From Moheibacter lacus (GTDB taxonomy: Bacteria; Bacteroidota; Bacteroidia; Flavobacteriales; Weeksellaceae): DNA of 64,000 bases. Each line of letters begins with the position of its first letter. Positions within the stretch are counted from its first letter, which is position 1. The stretch lies in the NCBI RefSeq assembly GCF_014042165.1, contig NZ_JACDZE010000001.1, positions 1,138,595-1,202,594 on the forward strand. Direction: 5' to 3'. A program made the translations under genes and the position numbers. Below the pieces are notes generated by a model. It saw only the letters and a list, made by a program, of their open reading frames with translations, did not search any database and was not told the DNA's origin. This document shows, in pieces, positions 17,758-27,613 of this stretch.

Positions 17758-19164
17758 TCAGATGGCGTTTTTATCTCCGAAAATCATCAATTTTCCGGTT
17801 TTATAAATGATAAACAAATCCAAAAGGAAAGACCAATTCCGGACATAGTAAATATCAGTTCTGATACGCATTTCCATGTCTTTGTCTGAATCCACCGCTC
17901 CTCGATATCCTTTTACCTGAGCCAATCCTGTAATACCGGGTTTTACATAGTGACGTAATGAATACTTCTTAATGATTTCAGCATAGACTTCATTTTCAGA
18001 GACCATATGCGGTCGAGGCCCTACGATGGACATTTCACCTTTTAGGACATTGATGAATTGCGGGAGTTCGTCCAGGCTGGTTTTTCTCAAGATTTTCCCA
18101 AGTTTGGTCACACGCGGGTCATTTCGCTCGGTTGGTTTTTTATTGTTGTCTTTGTCGTCACGCATGGTGCGGAATTTCAAACAATCGAATTCTTTTCCGT
18201 TCAGGCCATTTCGTTTTTGTTTGAAAAGAATGGGACTCCCTTGGGAAAAATAAACCATGATGGAAAGTAGTGGCAATAACCATGATAATAGGAAGAGAAA
18301 GACAATAAATGTAAAAGCAATGTCAAAAACTCTTTTGATGAATTGATTTAGGATGTTGTCGAGCGGATATTTTTTATAGGTTAAAATAGGGAAACTGTCG
18401 AGGTAATTGATTTCCAAACTCTGTTTGATCTCTAATGAAGAACTTGGGATGAAGCCAATTGGGATGTATTTGTTTTCCAATATATCGGTTACTTTACCGA
18501 CCATTTTTTCATCCATTCCGTTGCCGAGCGAGATGTAGGCAAAATCGATTTCCTGGGTTTGCAAATATTGATTTAAAGAATTGAGATCCAATAAACTTTG
18601 ATTTTCCTTTGGATTTTTAACGACAAAGATGTCTTTGATTTTTAATCCAAATTCGGCTTTTTTAACAAGTAAATCTTCCAAACCTTGGGAATTGTCATTG
18701 AACCCGAGCAAGATGACATTACGGAGGTTAAAGCCTTTTTTTCGATAGTATTTTAAGATGTTTTGAATGAGTAATCTACTGAAAAATAGGTAAATAAAAA
18801 GGATGCTTAAGAAATAAAATGATTCTATACTTGTATATAAACTCTCTTTTTTTCCTCCTGAAATAGCAAAAAGGATAATGGCAAATATGACCATTTGGAA
18901 AACAATTCTCCTCAAAATATCTAAAAACCGAGAAAACCGGAACCTATTGTATAATCCAACTTGTCCAGCGACTAAAAGCCAAAAGAGGATGATAAGGACT
19001 AAGGATTTATAATGAACTTTTGCGAATACTAAAAGACCGTGCAAAGATCTTTCCCAGCCTGAATCGTGAATAAAAAGGAATAGGAAAAAGAGTCCGATTA
19101 AAAATATTAGATCAATAAATGCTAAAAGTAAAATAGAATAAGGAGAATACCTTTTTTTTGACAT
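17758..19164 (-). CDS. Undecaprenyl-phosphate glycosyl-1-phosphate transferase (WcaJ/WbaP-like)
   Basis: This polyisoprenyl-phosphate hexose-1-phosphate transferase should start polysaccharide assembly by loading the first sugar onto undecaprenyl phosphate. The 468-residue protein has N-terminal transmembrane helices, a central Rossmann-like domain (NVILLGFNDNSQGLEDLL), and the C-terminal catalytic domain with FKQKRNGLNGKEFDCLKFRTM, RKTSLDELPQFINVLKGEMSIVGPRPH and GITGLAQVKGYRG. It is the last gene of the minus-strand locus. The sugar is unknown. Confidence 0.93.
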   Translation of the reverse strand: MSKKRYSPYSILLLAFIDLIFLIGLFFLFLFIHDSGWERSLHGLLVFAKVHYKSLVLIILFWLLVAGQVGLYNRFRFSRFLDILRRIVFQMVIFAIILFAISGGKKESLYTSIESFYFLSILFIYLFFSRLLIQNILKYYRKKGFNLRNVILLGFNDNSQGLEDLLVKKAEFGLKIKDIFVVKNPKENQSLLDLNSLNQYLQTQEIDFAYISLGNGMDEKMVGKVTDILENKYIPIGFIPSSSLEIKQSLEINYLDSFPILTYKKYPLDNILNQFIKRVFDIAFTFIVFLFLLSWLLPLLSIMVYFSQGSPILFKQKRNGLNGKEFDCLKFRTMRDDKDNNKKPTERNDPRVTKLGKILRKTSLDELPQFINVLKGEMSIVGPRPHMVSENEVYAEIIKKYSLRHYVKPGITGLAQVKGYRGAVDSDKDMEMRIRTDIYYVRNWSFLLDLFIIYKTGKLMIFGDKNAI

Positions 19165-19243
19165 TTTTTAAGAATTACAAATTATATTCACCTTTTCGCC
19201 CTTCACTTAAGGACAAAGATATTAAAAGCATTTCATTTAACTG

Positions 19244-20350
19244 TTAAGTAAAATCCTGATATTTTCTTTCTACATATGATTTAAACTTTTTCTCGAAATT
19301 ATTTTTTGAAAATTTCAGGACATTTTCTCTGATTAACTCAGGGTCAAAAGACAATGACTCAAAATACAGAATTGCTTCTTTTATTTCATTTGAAACCGGA
19401 TTTTTAAAATGGACCCCCGTTTTTTCATTTATAACCGTTTCTTTTGTTCCGCCTTTTCCAAGGCAGATTACCGGAGTTCCGCAAGCTTGGGCTTCAACCG
19501 GAACAATGCCAAAATCCTCGAGTGCTGCGAAAACAAATGCTTTCGCATTTTTTAAATAGGATTTTAGTTCATCATTTGAAATAAAGCCTACAAATTCAAT
19601 ATTGGGTTTGGCAATTTTTTTTATTTTTTCCAATTCAGGACCATCACCTGCCACAACTAATTTTTTATTAGGTATCTCATTAAATGCTTGAACAATTTGT
19701 TTGGTGTTTTTATAGGGAACCATGCGAGAAGCGGTAAAGTAAAATTCATCTTTTTCTTTTTGGAATTCAAAAAATGAAACGTCAACGGGAGGATATATTA
19801 CTTCTGATTCTCTTCTGTATACTTTGTGTATTCTTTCAGCAATATAATTTGAGTTTGCTACAAAATGATCTACTCGGTTTGAGCTGATGATGTCCCAAGC
19901 ACGTATTTTGTTTAACACGTATTTTGCATAAATTCCTTTTAATCCTTTGTTGAGATTAGCTGATTTTAAATAATCGTGGTACAAATCCCAAGCATAGCGC
20001 ATAGGGGAATGACAATAACATATGTGTAATTGATCTTGATGAGTCAAAACACCTTTAGCAATTGACGAAGATGAGCTTATAACCAATTCAAATTCTGATA
20101 GATCAAATTGTTCAATTCCATATGGGAATAATTGTAAGAACTTTCGATGATTAGATTTTGCAGTAGGAAGTTTTTGAATAAAACTTGTGTGAACATTTGC
20201 TCCATTAAGAATATAGTCCCTGTCTGAATTTGTTAAAAAATCAGTAAGCGCATAATGTTCAAAATCATCCCACATAGAATTAATAGAACGAATTACTTTT
20301 TCGGCTCCTCCATTTACATAATACCAATCATGTACCAATGCTTTTTTCAT
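19244..20350 (-). CDS. Glycosyltransferase family 4
   Basis: A 368-residue GT-B glycosyltransferase with an N-terminal GGAEKVI segment and the C-terminal donor-binding EX7E-type motif EDFGIVPVEAQACGTPVICLGKGGTKETV. It is a paralogue of the next upstream gene, both beginning with a LVxDWxxxxGGAEKVI pattern. It likely adds one residue to the lipid-linked repeat unit; donor and acceptor are unknown. Confidence 0.92.
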   Translation of the reverse strand: MKKALVHDWYYVNGGAEKVIRSINSMWDDFEHYALTDFLTNSDRDYILNGANVHTSFIQKLPTAKSNHRKFLQLFPYGIEQFDLSEFELVISSSSSIAKGVLTHQDQLHICYCHSPMRYAWDLYHDYLKSANLNKGLKGIYAKYVLNKIRAWDIISSNRVDHFVANSNYIAERIHKVYRRESEVIYPPVDVSFFEFQKEKDEFYFTASRMVPYKNTKQIVQAFNEIPNKKLVVAGDGPELEKIKKIAKPNIEFVGFISNDELKSYLKNAKAFVFAALEDFGIVPVEAQACGTPVICLGKGGTKETVINEKTGVHFKNPVSNEIKEAILYFESLSFDPELIRENVLKFSKNNFEKKFKSYVERKYQDFT

Positions 20351-20385
20351 AAAAATGGTGTTTTAAAAATGGTGTATTTTATAGA

Positions 20386-21468
20386 TTAATAATCGATTGC
20401 TTCGATAATTTTCTTACGAAATACATCCGTTGAGAACTGATTTGCCTTTTCAGAAATATAGTGGGGGGGGGGGAGCTTTAGCGTTTCAAATGTACGTACA
20501 GCATTCGTAATCTCTTCAATCGATTGTTTGTTGTATAAATATCCGGTTACGCCATGTTTAATTGTTTCACCAGTTCCTCCGACTTTATAAGCAATTACGG
20601 GAGTTCCGGCAGATTGAGATTCCACTGCTGCAATTCCAAAATCTTCTATTCCTACATAAACAGAGGCTTTTGCCTTTTTCACATATTCGTATACTTTATC
20701 AGAAGATAGAAAACCGGGAAATTCAATATTGGTTTTTGCCATGGATTTAAATTGAGGCATCAACTCTCCATCGCCGATTAATATCAATTTTTTCTCTGGC
20801 ATTTGATTAAAAGCTTTAATCAATAAATCAAATCGTTTCATTTTGGCAAAACGACCAACGGCTACATAATAGTTTTCTTTTTCAGGATAAAGCTGGAACA
20901 AAGATAAATTTACAGGAGGGTAAACGACAATAGAATCACGGTTATAATGTTTCTTAATCCATTCTTTTTGGAAATTAGAATTAGCGATTAATACATCAGG
21001 TTTTTGTGCACTTTTCACATCGTAAGCCCTTAAATAATTTACGAAAGGCTGAATCAAAAAACGAAAATTCCCAAAATAAATTTTCAATTGTTCTTCATCC
21101 CAAATGTATTTTAAATTTCGGGATTGGATATAAGAAATGTGTTTTTGATGAAAATTTGATTTATTTACTCCTTTGGCAATATTATGCGAAGAACTGATGA
21201 TAACTTCTGCATTTTTGTCAATTCTAATTTGATTTACAAAATAGGGAAAAAACGGTAGCAAGTACCTAAAGTATTTACCGAAAAACTGTAATTGAGTAGT
21301 AATGATTTTAGGATTGTTTTTAAAGAATTTATGTTTTTCTTCCTCTTTTCTTATATCTGTTAAGGCATAATATTTTTCAAAATCAAAGATTTTGTCAATT
21401 TCTGTTATTACTTTTTCAGCACCTCCATATAAATCTAACCAATCGACAACTAAAACGTTTTTGCTCAT
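20386..21468 (-). CDS. Glycosyltransferase family 4 with homopolymeric C tract
   Basis: A 360-residue GT-B enzyme like its neighbour, with GGAEKVITEI near the N-terminus and EDFGIAAVESQSAGTPVIAYKVGGTGETI as donor site. The coding strand holds 11 consecutive C residues (20463-20473 on the plus strand as G) encoding Pro-Pro-Pro at about residues 333-335. With 11 C the frame is intact. Adding one C gives a stop four codons later; removing one gives a different tail of similar length. This could tune or switch activity by slipped-strand mispairing, or be a sequencing artefact. Confidence 0.92.
   Translation of the reverse strand: MSKNVLVVDWLDLYGGAEKVITEIDKIFDFEKYYALTDIRKEEEKHKFFKNNPKIITTQLQFFGKYFRYLLPFFPYFVNQIRIDKNAEVIISSSHNIAKGVNKSNFHQKHISYIQSRNLKYIWDEEQLKIYFGNFRFLIQPFVNYLRAYDVKSAQKPDVLIANSNFQKEWIKKHYNRDSIVVYPPVNLSLFQLYPEKENYYVAVGRFAKMKRFDLLIKAFNQMPEKKLILIGDGELMPQFKSMAKTNIEFPGFLSSDKVYEYVKKAKASVYVGIEDFGIAAVESQSAGTPVIAYKVGGTGETIKHGVTGYLYNKQSIEEITNAVRTFETLKLPPPHYISEKANQFSTDVFRKKIIEAIDY
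20463..20473. repeat. Poly-G(11)/poly-C homopolymer inside glycosyltransferase gene
   Basis: Eleven consecutive G on the plus strand in an otherwise AT-rich region. Such tracts in surface-polysaccharide genes are classic contingency (phase-variation) sites in other bacteria. Confidence 0.9.
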
Positions 21469-21598
21469 AAAATAACCAGTTTCTTATAAAGGAAATCTAC
21501 TAAATATTATCCTTTCTGAATTTAGTGAATTTTCAATCAAGTTTAAATCTTTAAAGTATCCAATGCAATTTTTCATATTTCTTTTGATCTTTTTAGAC

Positions 21599-22708
21599 TC
21601 ATAAACGAATCTTAGTAAAATTCAGACGAGCCCGCTCAATGGTTTCCTGTATATTGGATGGATAACGATAATTTCCTGCCAGTATGGACAGAATACCATC
21701 CGTAACTTCTCCTGCCGGTTTTTGAGCATCATAAACTCTTCGGTTCTCGTCATATCCGATGTCCATTAAAAAGTCTGCACATTTCCTATGGTACTCTATC
21801 AAAACAAATGGCACATTGGCGTAACATGCAAAAACCGAAGCGTGTAATCGTGTAGAAATGATAAAGTCACAGTTTTTAATTTCTTGCCATACTGATTTTA
21901 CATTATTCATATAAGGAATAACAGAAATATTTTGTTGAGGCAGCTGCGAGATAATTTCTTTTGTAAGTTGTTCATCGCCTATTTTTTTATTACCATTGAA
22001 AATAAAGAATTTAAAATGAATTTCCGGATTTTCAGAGAGGAGTTTCAAGACATCTTTTACAAACTGATTTCTCCTATTTTCATTTTCTAAATCGCCATTG
22101 TGAAAACGCTCATAATTACATACACTGACACCGATCGTTTTCTTTTTAACCAATGGTTCTAAGGTGATTTTTTCCATATCACCAAAACATTCGGAAAGCA
22201 AAGCAGCTAGATCGAACGCCCGTATGGGTTCGTAATTTAAATCAAGTGACTTTGCATACTCAAAAGATTCTGAATCTCTTAAAGAAAGAAAACTTGACTT
22301 TTTCAGGTATTCAATCACTTTTTTTTCATCTTCTACGGATTGAAATGGTCCCAAAGAGACTCCGATGCTACCATGTTTTAAACTTTTATTCAAGATTCCC
22401 GCTTTTTCGGCAAAAATAATATCACTGAGAGGAGTGATTTTACTGAAAACGGAACCGCCGGCATTGATGAAATAATCAGCCGAAAGAGACTCTTTAAAAA
22501 CTGAGAGTTTTTGAATAAGTCTGTTTGTATTATTTGTTGGATAAACATTTTTTATAGGTGTTAAAGAAATCGGTAAAGGATTTCCCGTAAAAAGGGCCGG
22601 GTTTTGATTATGCCAATAATATTGATTTCCCCACGAAGATATTTCTACAAAGGCATCGTCTCCTGTATTTTGGTATCCATAAAAACCGTTAAATATGATT
22701 TTCTTCAT
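21599..22708 (-). CDS. Polysaccharide pyruvyl transferase family protein
   Basis: The 369-residue protein starts KKIIFNGFYGYQNTGDDAFVE, the N-terminal nucleotide-fold pattern of CsaB/WcaK-type pyruvyl transferases, and contains DYFINAGGSVFSKITPL and the conserved late segment CDFIISTRLHASVFACYANVPFVLIEYHRKC. Such enzymes attach ketal-linked pyruvate from phosphoenolpyruvate to sugars. Here it would decorate the polysaccharide built by neighbouring enzymes. Confidence 0.88.
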   Translation of the reverse strand: MKKIIFNGFYGYQNTGDDAFVEISSWGNQYYWHNQNPALFTGNPLPISLTPIKNVYPTNNTNRLIQKLSVFKESLSADYFINAGGSVFSKITPLSDIIFAEKAGILNKSLKHGSIGVSLGPFQSVEDEKKVIEYLKKSSFLSLRDSESFEYAKSLDLNYEPIRAFDLAALLSECFGDMEKITLEPLVKKKTIGVSVCNYERFHNGDLENENRRNQFVKDVLKLLSENPEIHFKFFIFNGNKKIGDEQLTKEIISQLPQQNISVIPYMNNVKSVWQEIKNCDFIISTRLHASVFACYANVPFVLIEYHRKCADFLMDIGYDENRRVYDAQKPAGEVTDGILSILAGNYRYPSNIQETIERARLNFTKIRL

Positions 22709-22737
22709 TTCTTGTAATCTTTTTCCTTTTTTGTAGA

Positions 22738-23982
22738 TTAAGTATTTTTTATGAATTTCCTATAATAATAAACTAAGATTGCATTTGAACTTAAAAAAGA
22801 AATAAAAATGGCCAATGCTAACCCGATATCTCCTAAAAAAATAATCGCCATAGAGCCTATTATGATTAAGGCCAATGAGGCAAATAGATGTGTATAAAAT
22901 AAGGGCGAAGTTATTTCTTTTGCTTTTAATGCCATAGCTAATGGCCTAGAATATACAGTAATAATTTGAGATACCCATATAATAAATATGATCCAAAAAC
23001 CATTTCCATATTTTTCTTCATACACAAAATAATATACTCCGTAAACCAATGGTAGAGAAATGAAGAATAAACCTATAAGTGGTATGTTGAGATTTTTATA
23101 AAATTGATGAACCGTATCAGAGAGATTTTCAGTTTTTTGCGAAAATAATGGAATATAATAACTCTCCATAGCAGCGAGAAGAATGGTAAATAAGCCTAAT
23201 AAGTTTTGAATGCTTCTCACCTTAGCTGTTCCCAACTCGTCTACTCCCAATGCATCTCCCAATATAAAAACACCTTGGCTGTAAACCCAGAATAGTATAC
23301 CTCCTGCTATAATCCACTTAGAGTAAACGTAATGTTCTTTAAAAATTTTAGCAAAGGTTTTGATTTTGTTGTTATTTGGCTGCTTTGGATGATTGACAAC
23401 TCCTCCCCATTTAATAAGACTAAATGCCGTAATGCAGATGGCTCCTAAATAACTGATGGAATATAAAGTCAAAATAAGATTTAAGGATAATTCATTTGAA
23501 AAATAAAAAGTTAAAGCGAAAAATGACCCAACTAAAAAAATGGATGAAACAACGTTCGCATGAAAACAAATGACCTTACTTGCGAAAATTGTCTTTTTCA
23601 GTAAGTCGTTTACAATCATCCCCAAACTGAGGCCTAAGAATGCCCATAAATTTACATTTTTCACCTGAATATTAATAAAATAGCGACAAATAAAGTTTAT
23701 CGCAAAAGTTCCAATTATGGCTAAAATAAGTAATGAAATTATATAAATTAATAGATTGGATTTCCATTTTTTAGGGATAAAAACTAAAACTGGAGAAGAA
23801 ATGAAATAGGAAATAAAGATAAATACAAAACTTGCATAGCTGTAAACCAGTACAAAATCAGCAAATACTGAAACCGAAGCCAATTTGGATAGCAAAAATA
23901 CGGCTCCAAAACTTAACAATGAAACGAGCGATTGATCAATTAGTATTAAAAATTTATCTTGAAATAGATCATTTACTTTCAC
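22738..23982 (-). CDS. Oligosaccharide flippase (Wzx-like)
   Basis: A 414-residue polytopic membrane protein with about 12 predicted helices, typical of the MOP/MATE-like polysaccharide exporter superfamily. It should flip the undecaprenyl-linked repeat unit to the periplasm. Sequence motifs are weak in this family, so the call rests on topology and on the position among glycosyltransferases, polymerase-like and chain-length genes. Confidence 0.8.
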   Translation of the reverse strand: MKVNDLFQDKFLILIDQSLVSLLSFGAVFLLSKLASVSVFADFVLVYSYASFVFIFISYFISSPVLVFIPKKWKSNLLIYIISLLILAIIGTFAINFICRYFINIQVKNVNLWAFLGLSLGMIVNDLLKKTIFASKVICFHANVVSSIFLVGSFFALTFYFSNELSLNLILTLYSISYLGAICITAFSLIKWGGVVNHPKQPNNNKIKTFAKIFKEHYVYSKWIIAGGILFWVYSQGVFILGDALGVDELGTAKVRSIQNLLGLFTILLAAMESYYIPLFSQKTENLSDTVHQFYKNLNIPLIGLFFISLPLVYGVYYFVYEEKYGNGFWIIFIIWVSQIITVYSRPLAMALKAKEITSPLFYTHLFASLALIIIGSMAIIFLGDIGLALAIFISFLSSNAILVYYYRKFIKNT

Positions 23983-24068
23983 AGAAATAAATTTATGCTT
24001 GTCCAGAGTTTTTTTATTCGGGCTAAGGTAAATAAATTTGGAGACTTATAGGAGTTTAGACTTTTTAT

Positions 24069-25523
24069 ATGCGAAAAATCAAAATTCTTTTTTTTAACCT
24101 CATTTTGCTTTTTTTCACCAATTGTGTGGGGCTTTTACCGTATTCCCAAAATTCGATGAAAGAAAAATCAAATATTTTAAACCCTAATGAACCCATTATT
24201 TGGGGCATAAATGGTCATCCGGTAACCTCAAAAGATTATTTAAAAATAAGTATAGATCAACAACTTCAAATTCTTCAACAACATCAGATAAGTTATTATA
24301 GATTTGATGTACGACTTGATTTAGAAGGAAATGTTGTATGGTATGAAAATGAGTTTGAGGAGTTGTTAAAAAAGTCCCAATCCTATCAAATTGAATTAAT
24401 GCCGGTAATCCTTATTAATTTGTTTTTTGATGATTACCAAATAACAGAAGAAGAGGCTTTTCTAAGAGGTCAAAGGCAAATGAAAGGATTTGTCAGTAAA
24501 TATGGTCAAAATATCGATGTTTATGCTTTAGGGAATGAACAGGATCTCCGCTTGCTTAAAAATGATAGCACAGGGCTTTACCCATCAGATTATGAGGTTG
24601 ATAAATTTAAAATTGTAGCTGCCTATTTTAAAGGGATGATAAGTGGAATCAAACAGGTAAATCCAAATTCAAAAACTATCATCAACAGCTCTAATGGGCT
24701 ATATTTCGGTTATTATCAGCTTTTAGAAGATTATCAAATAGATTACGATATCATCGGCTATCAATGGTATTCCTTTTCTTATGGATCTGAAAAAATTTTT
24801 GCAGATGCTATAATGGATTTATACAGTCAATTCAAAAAACCGATTTGGGTAACCGAAATCAATCGAACTCATGGGAGTTTAGAGGATGATAACAATGATC
24901 AGTCTTATTTGATGGATTCGTTTATGCGGACTTTAAATTTAATTCCGGAAATAAAAGCTTTTTTTATTTACGAATTATTTGATGAGCCGTCACTTAAGGG
25001 TTTACATAAAGAGTTTGAACAGTCTCAATATGGAATTTTCAAGTGGAATGGTTCAAATAAAATTGAACCTAAACCAGTGTCTGATGTTGTCAAACTTAAT
25101 ATTGAAGAAAAGAAAAATGGTTCTGAAAATTATGTTTTTTCCGTTTTTCAAAAATTGCTTTTGAAAGAACCTTCAAAGGATGAATTGGATTTTTGGAGCA
25201 AGCAATTTGAGTCTGCCAATTCAATGGAATCATTTTTAGAACTTTTTTTATCGGAACAACAAGTTTATTTTGAAAAAGTACTATCTCTTAATCGATCAGC
25301 AAAAGAAAGAAAAGAAATCAGTGGAGTAAAAACGGACCAAGTTTATGAACAATATTTAAACCGTTTGCCCAATCCCGTTGAAAAAAGGTTTTGGGTGAGT
25401 AAGCTGTCAACGAAAAGCCCTATTTTTGATATTCATCGGACAATTTTATTGTCAGAAGAATTTTGGGTAAACGCCATGCGAAATGGTTATGAAAGAAATT
25501 CGGGGTTTAAATTTAATAACTAG
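24069..25523 (+). CDS. Clan-A glycoside-hydrolase-like lipoprotein with DUF4214-like C-terminus
   Basis: A 484-residue protein with a lipoprotein-type signal (FFNLILLFFTNC). The TIM-barrel region carries an acid/base-like Asn-Glu in VYALGNEQDLRLL and a second Glu in PIWVTEINRTHGS, a pairing typical of clan GH-A. Residues from about 350 on (FQKLLLKEPSKDELDFWSKQF ... YEQYLNRLPNPVEKRFWVSKL) resemble repeated DUF4214-like helices. It is the only plus-strand gene within the polysaccharide locus and may cleave or edit the polymer; family number not assignable here. Confidence 0.72.
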   Translation: MRKIKILFFNLILLFFTNCVGLLPYSQNSMKEKSNILNPNEPIIWGINGHPVTSKDYLKISIDQQLQILQQHQISYYRFDVRLDLEGNVVWYENEFEELLKKSQSYQIELMPVILINLFFDDYQITEEEAFLRGQRQMKGFVSKYGQNIDVYALGNEQDLRLLKNDSTGLYPSDYEVDKFKIVAAYFKGMISGIKQVNPNSKTIINSSNGLYFGYYQLLEDYQIDYDIIGYQWYSFSYGSEKIFADAIMDLYSQFKKPIWVTEINRTHGSLEDDNNDQSYLMDSFMRTLNLIPEIKAFFIYELFDEPSLKGLHKEFEQSQYGIFKWNGSNKIEPKPVSDVVKLNIEEKKNGSENYVFSVFQKLLLKEPSKDELDFWSKQFESANSMESFLELFLSEQQVYFEKVLSLNRSAKERKEISGVKTDQVYEQYLNRLPNPVEKRFWVSKLSTKSPIFDIHRTILLSEEFWVNAMRNGYERNSGFKFNN

Positions 25524-26727
25524 ATAATTCTTGGTCAGAGGGTGTTTTAATCATACTCAGAATAGATAGAACGACTCCAAACATCATGGCTCCGAGCTGA
25601 CGGCTCAGAACATTTTCAAAAATACAAAATAAAAACAAGGCTAAAACCAAAGCAAAGGAAACATAATTTTTATATTGGCTTTTGAAAAGCATGACAAATA
25701 TGATCAAAAAAACGATTAAGGAAAAAATCCCACTGCTTAAATAGAAATTTATAAATTGATTGTGGGAATTAAACCGACTTTTCACAAAAAACTTTCGATG
25801 TTCTTCATTTAAGAAGTTTTCATGGGTTAAGTAACAATCTTCAAGTTGGTTGATTGAGTTTTTGAAACCTAAGCCCATCCAAGTTGCTGAATTAGATTTC
25901 ACAATTTTAGCTGAACACTGCCAAATATGGGATCTGGGTTCCAGTAAGATTATTTTCTGAATTTCGAGTTTGTCCTGTTCAAATCCTGCTGTTAAACGAC
26001 TGATAAAATTAGGGTTGAGAACTCCCGCAAAAGCCATAACAACAATTCCTCCTAAAGAAATCAAAAGCGTCCGTTTTTTATTTTTGGCATAAAAAACAGC
26101 AACACCTATTATGATGAGTAGAGATAAAATTGAAAGCCTTGCGGAAATAAATAAAATGAATATGCAGAAAATGAGACACAATAAGTAATGGAAGATTTTT
26201 ATCCTTTTTTTTCGTTGATATCTGACCAAATACAGACATACACAAAAGGAAACCAAATAGATGAAACCCAAATAAGGTCTTTCACCCATCAGTAATTCAT
26301 TGACTTTTGCGCCAACATCCAGATTCAGGTTTTGATAGGAATTATAGTGAAGTCCTAATTTTATAACAGAAAGTAACAATAAACTCGTAGAGCCGATTAG
26401 AAATGCATATAGGGGAGGCATATTGTTTTTAATAGGAATTGAAAGAAATAAAATAACGGGAATTGTAATTATTTTAGTTAAAAATGAAAAATCTTCCCAT
26501 CTATTCCAAACAAGAATTCCGATTAAAATTATTAAAATCAACCCTGTAAATAAAAAGATAATTTTATTGTTCTCCTTTTTCCAATCTTCTTTTTTAACGA
26601 CAAATGGAAAGCAAGCAAGTAGTATTCCCAATATTATATTGGGTGCTGCTTGAAAATGTTCCGTAAATGGAATCACAGCAAAGAAAAGAGAAAATATGAA
26701 ATTGTATATTTTGTTTAATTGTTTCAA
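25513..26727 (-). CDS. O-antigen polymerase/ligase-like membrane protein
   Basis: A 404-residue protein with about ten transmembrane helices and a large periplasmic loop containing LEPRSHIWQCSAKIVKS ... GLGFKNS and HNQFINFYLSSGIF, the arrangement of Wzy/WaaL (O-antigen ligase) family proteins. It should polymerise or ligate the repeat units in the periplasm. The locus holds a second such protein at 27610-29010, so one may be polymerase and the other ligase. The 3' end overlaps the convergent hydrolase gene by 11 bp. Confidence 0.82.
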   Translation of the reverse strand: MKQLNKIYNFIFSLFFAVIPFTEHFQAAPNIILGILLACFPFVVKKEDWKKENNKIIFLFTGLILIILIGILVWNRWEDFSFLTKIITIPVILFLSIPIKNNMPPLYAFLIGSTSLLLLSVIKLGLHYNSYQNLNLDVGAKVNELLMGERPYLGFIYLVSFCVCLYLVRYQRKKRIKIFHYLLCLIFCIFILFISARLSILSLLIIIGVAVFYAKNKKRTLLISLGGIVVMAFAGVLNPNFISRLTAGFEQDKLEIQKIILLEPRSHIWQCSAKIVKSNSATWMGLGFKNSINQLEDCYLTHENFLNEEHRKFFVKSRFNSHNQFINFYLSSGIFSLIVFLIIFVMLFKSQYKNYVSFALVLALFLFCIFENVLSRQLGAMMFGVVLSILSMIKTPSDQELSSY

Positions 26728-26809
26728 TGGTTACTCAAGTTAAGAGTTATAATAAAATTAATTTAAATAGGGAGGATTTTTCAGATTGAATTCTTTTTTT
26801 GATTTAATT

Positions 26810-27613
26810 TCAAAATAAATTGCGTTTGGTTACGATCAAAAATCTTCTGAAAAATTTCAGCAAAGAGAAAGAAGAAAAAGCCAGATATTCCCAAAAATTT
26901 ATGTCCTTATCTTTATATAGTATTTTAAAATTGCTCAATTCTCCTTTTTCCATTTTCCAAATATTTTGAGAAAGTCCAGATTCACCATAAGGATTCTTAT
27001 CCAATACACAAAAAGCTAATATTTCATTTAAGCAAATAGCTTTATAGTTTTTAGTTATTTTCAGCCAAACCATATAATCTTCTGAATGTTTCTGATCTGG
27101 ATTAAAGGGAAATTCCTCAAGAACTTTTTTCTCAGCAAATACAGTTGGTGTTTCAAAATAATTTTTAATAAAGCTTTGTTTGAAGTTAATTTCTTGATAA
27201 GGAACTGAATCAGGCAGTTTCTTTTTTTTATATGCGCAGGAAATCAATTTTACATTTTTTTCCTTGTGAAAAATAGCAACTTGTTTTTCTAATTTGGTTT
27301 TATCCCAATAATCATCTGAGTCTAAAAATGCAATCCAATTGGTATTGGCCATTTTGACACCGATATTTCTTGCGACTGAAGGCCCAGAATTTTTACCGGT
27401 ACTCGTAAGTTTTATTTCAATTAAATGATTATTATATTTTTGGATATCTTTTAAAACTTCCCAAGTATTATCTGTAGAACAATCATCGATAAGAATAATT
27501 TCGTCTGCTTTGTAGGTTTGATTAATTACGGATTCAATACACTTATTAATTGTTTTAGATGCATTGTAACATGGTATAACAACAGTTATTTTTAACTCTG
27601 TAGTTTGTGTCAT
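26810..27613 (-). CDS. Glycosyltransferase family 2
   Basis: The 267-residue protein has a GT-A fold start KITVVIPCYNASKTINKCIESVINQTYKADEIILIDDCSTDNT and the DxD-type motif WIAFLDSDDYW. It should transfer a sugar from a nucleotide donor at the cytoplasmic membrane face. The start overlaps the upstream O-antigen ligase-like gene by 4 bp. Confidence 0.93.
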   Translation of the reverse strand: MTQTTELKITVVIPCYNASKTINKCIESVINQTYKADEIILIDDCSTDNTWEVLKDIQKYNNHLIEIKLTSTGKNSGPSVARNIGVKMANTNWIAFLDSDDYWDKTKLEKQVAIFHKEKNVKLISCAYKKKKLPDSVPYQEINFKQSFIKNYFETPTVFAEKKVLEEFPFNPDQKHSEDYMVWLKITKNYKAICLNEILAFCVLDKNPYGESGLSQNIWKMEKGELSNFKILYKDKDINFWEYLAFSSFSLLKFFRRFLIVTKRNLF

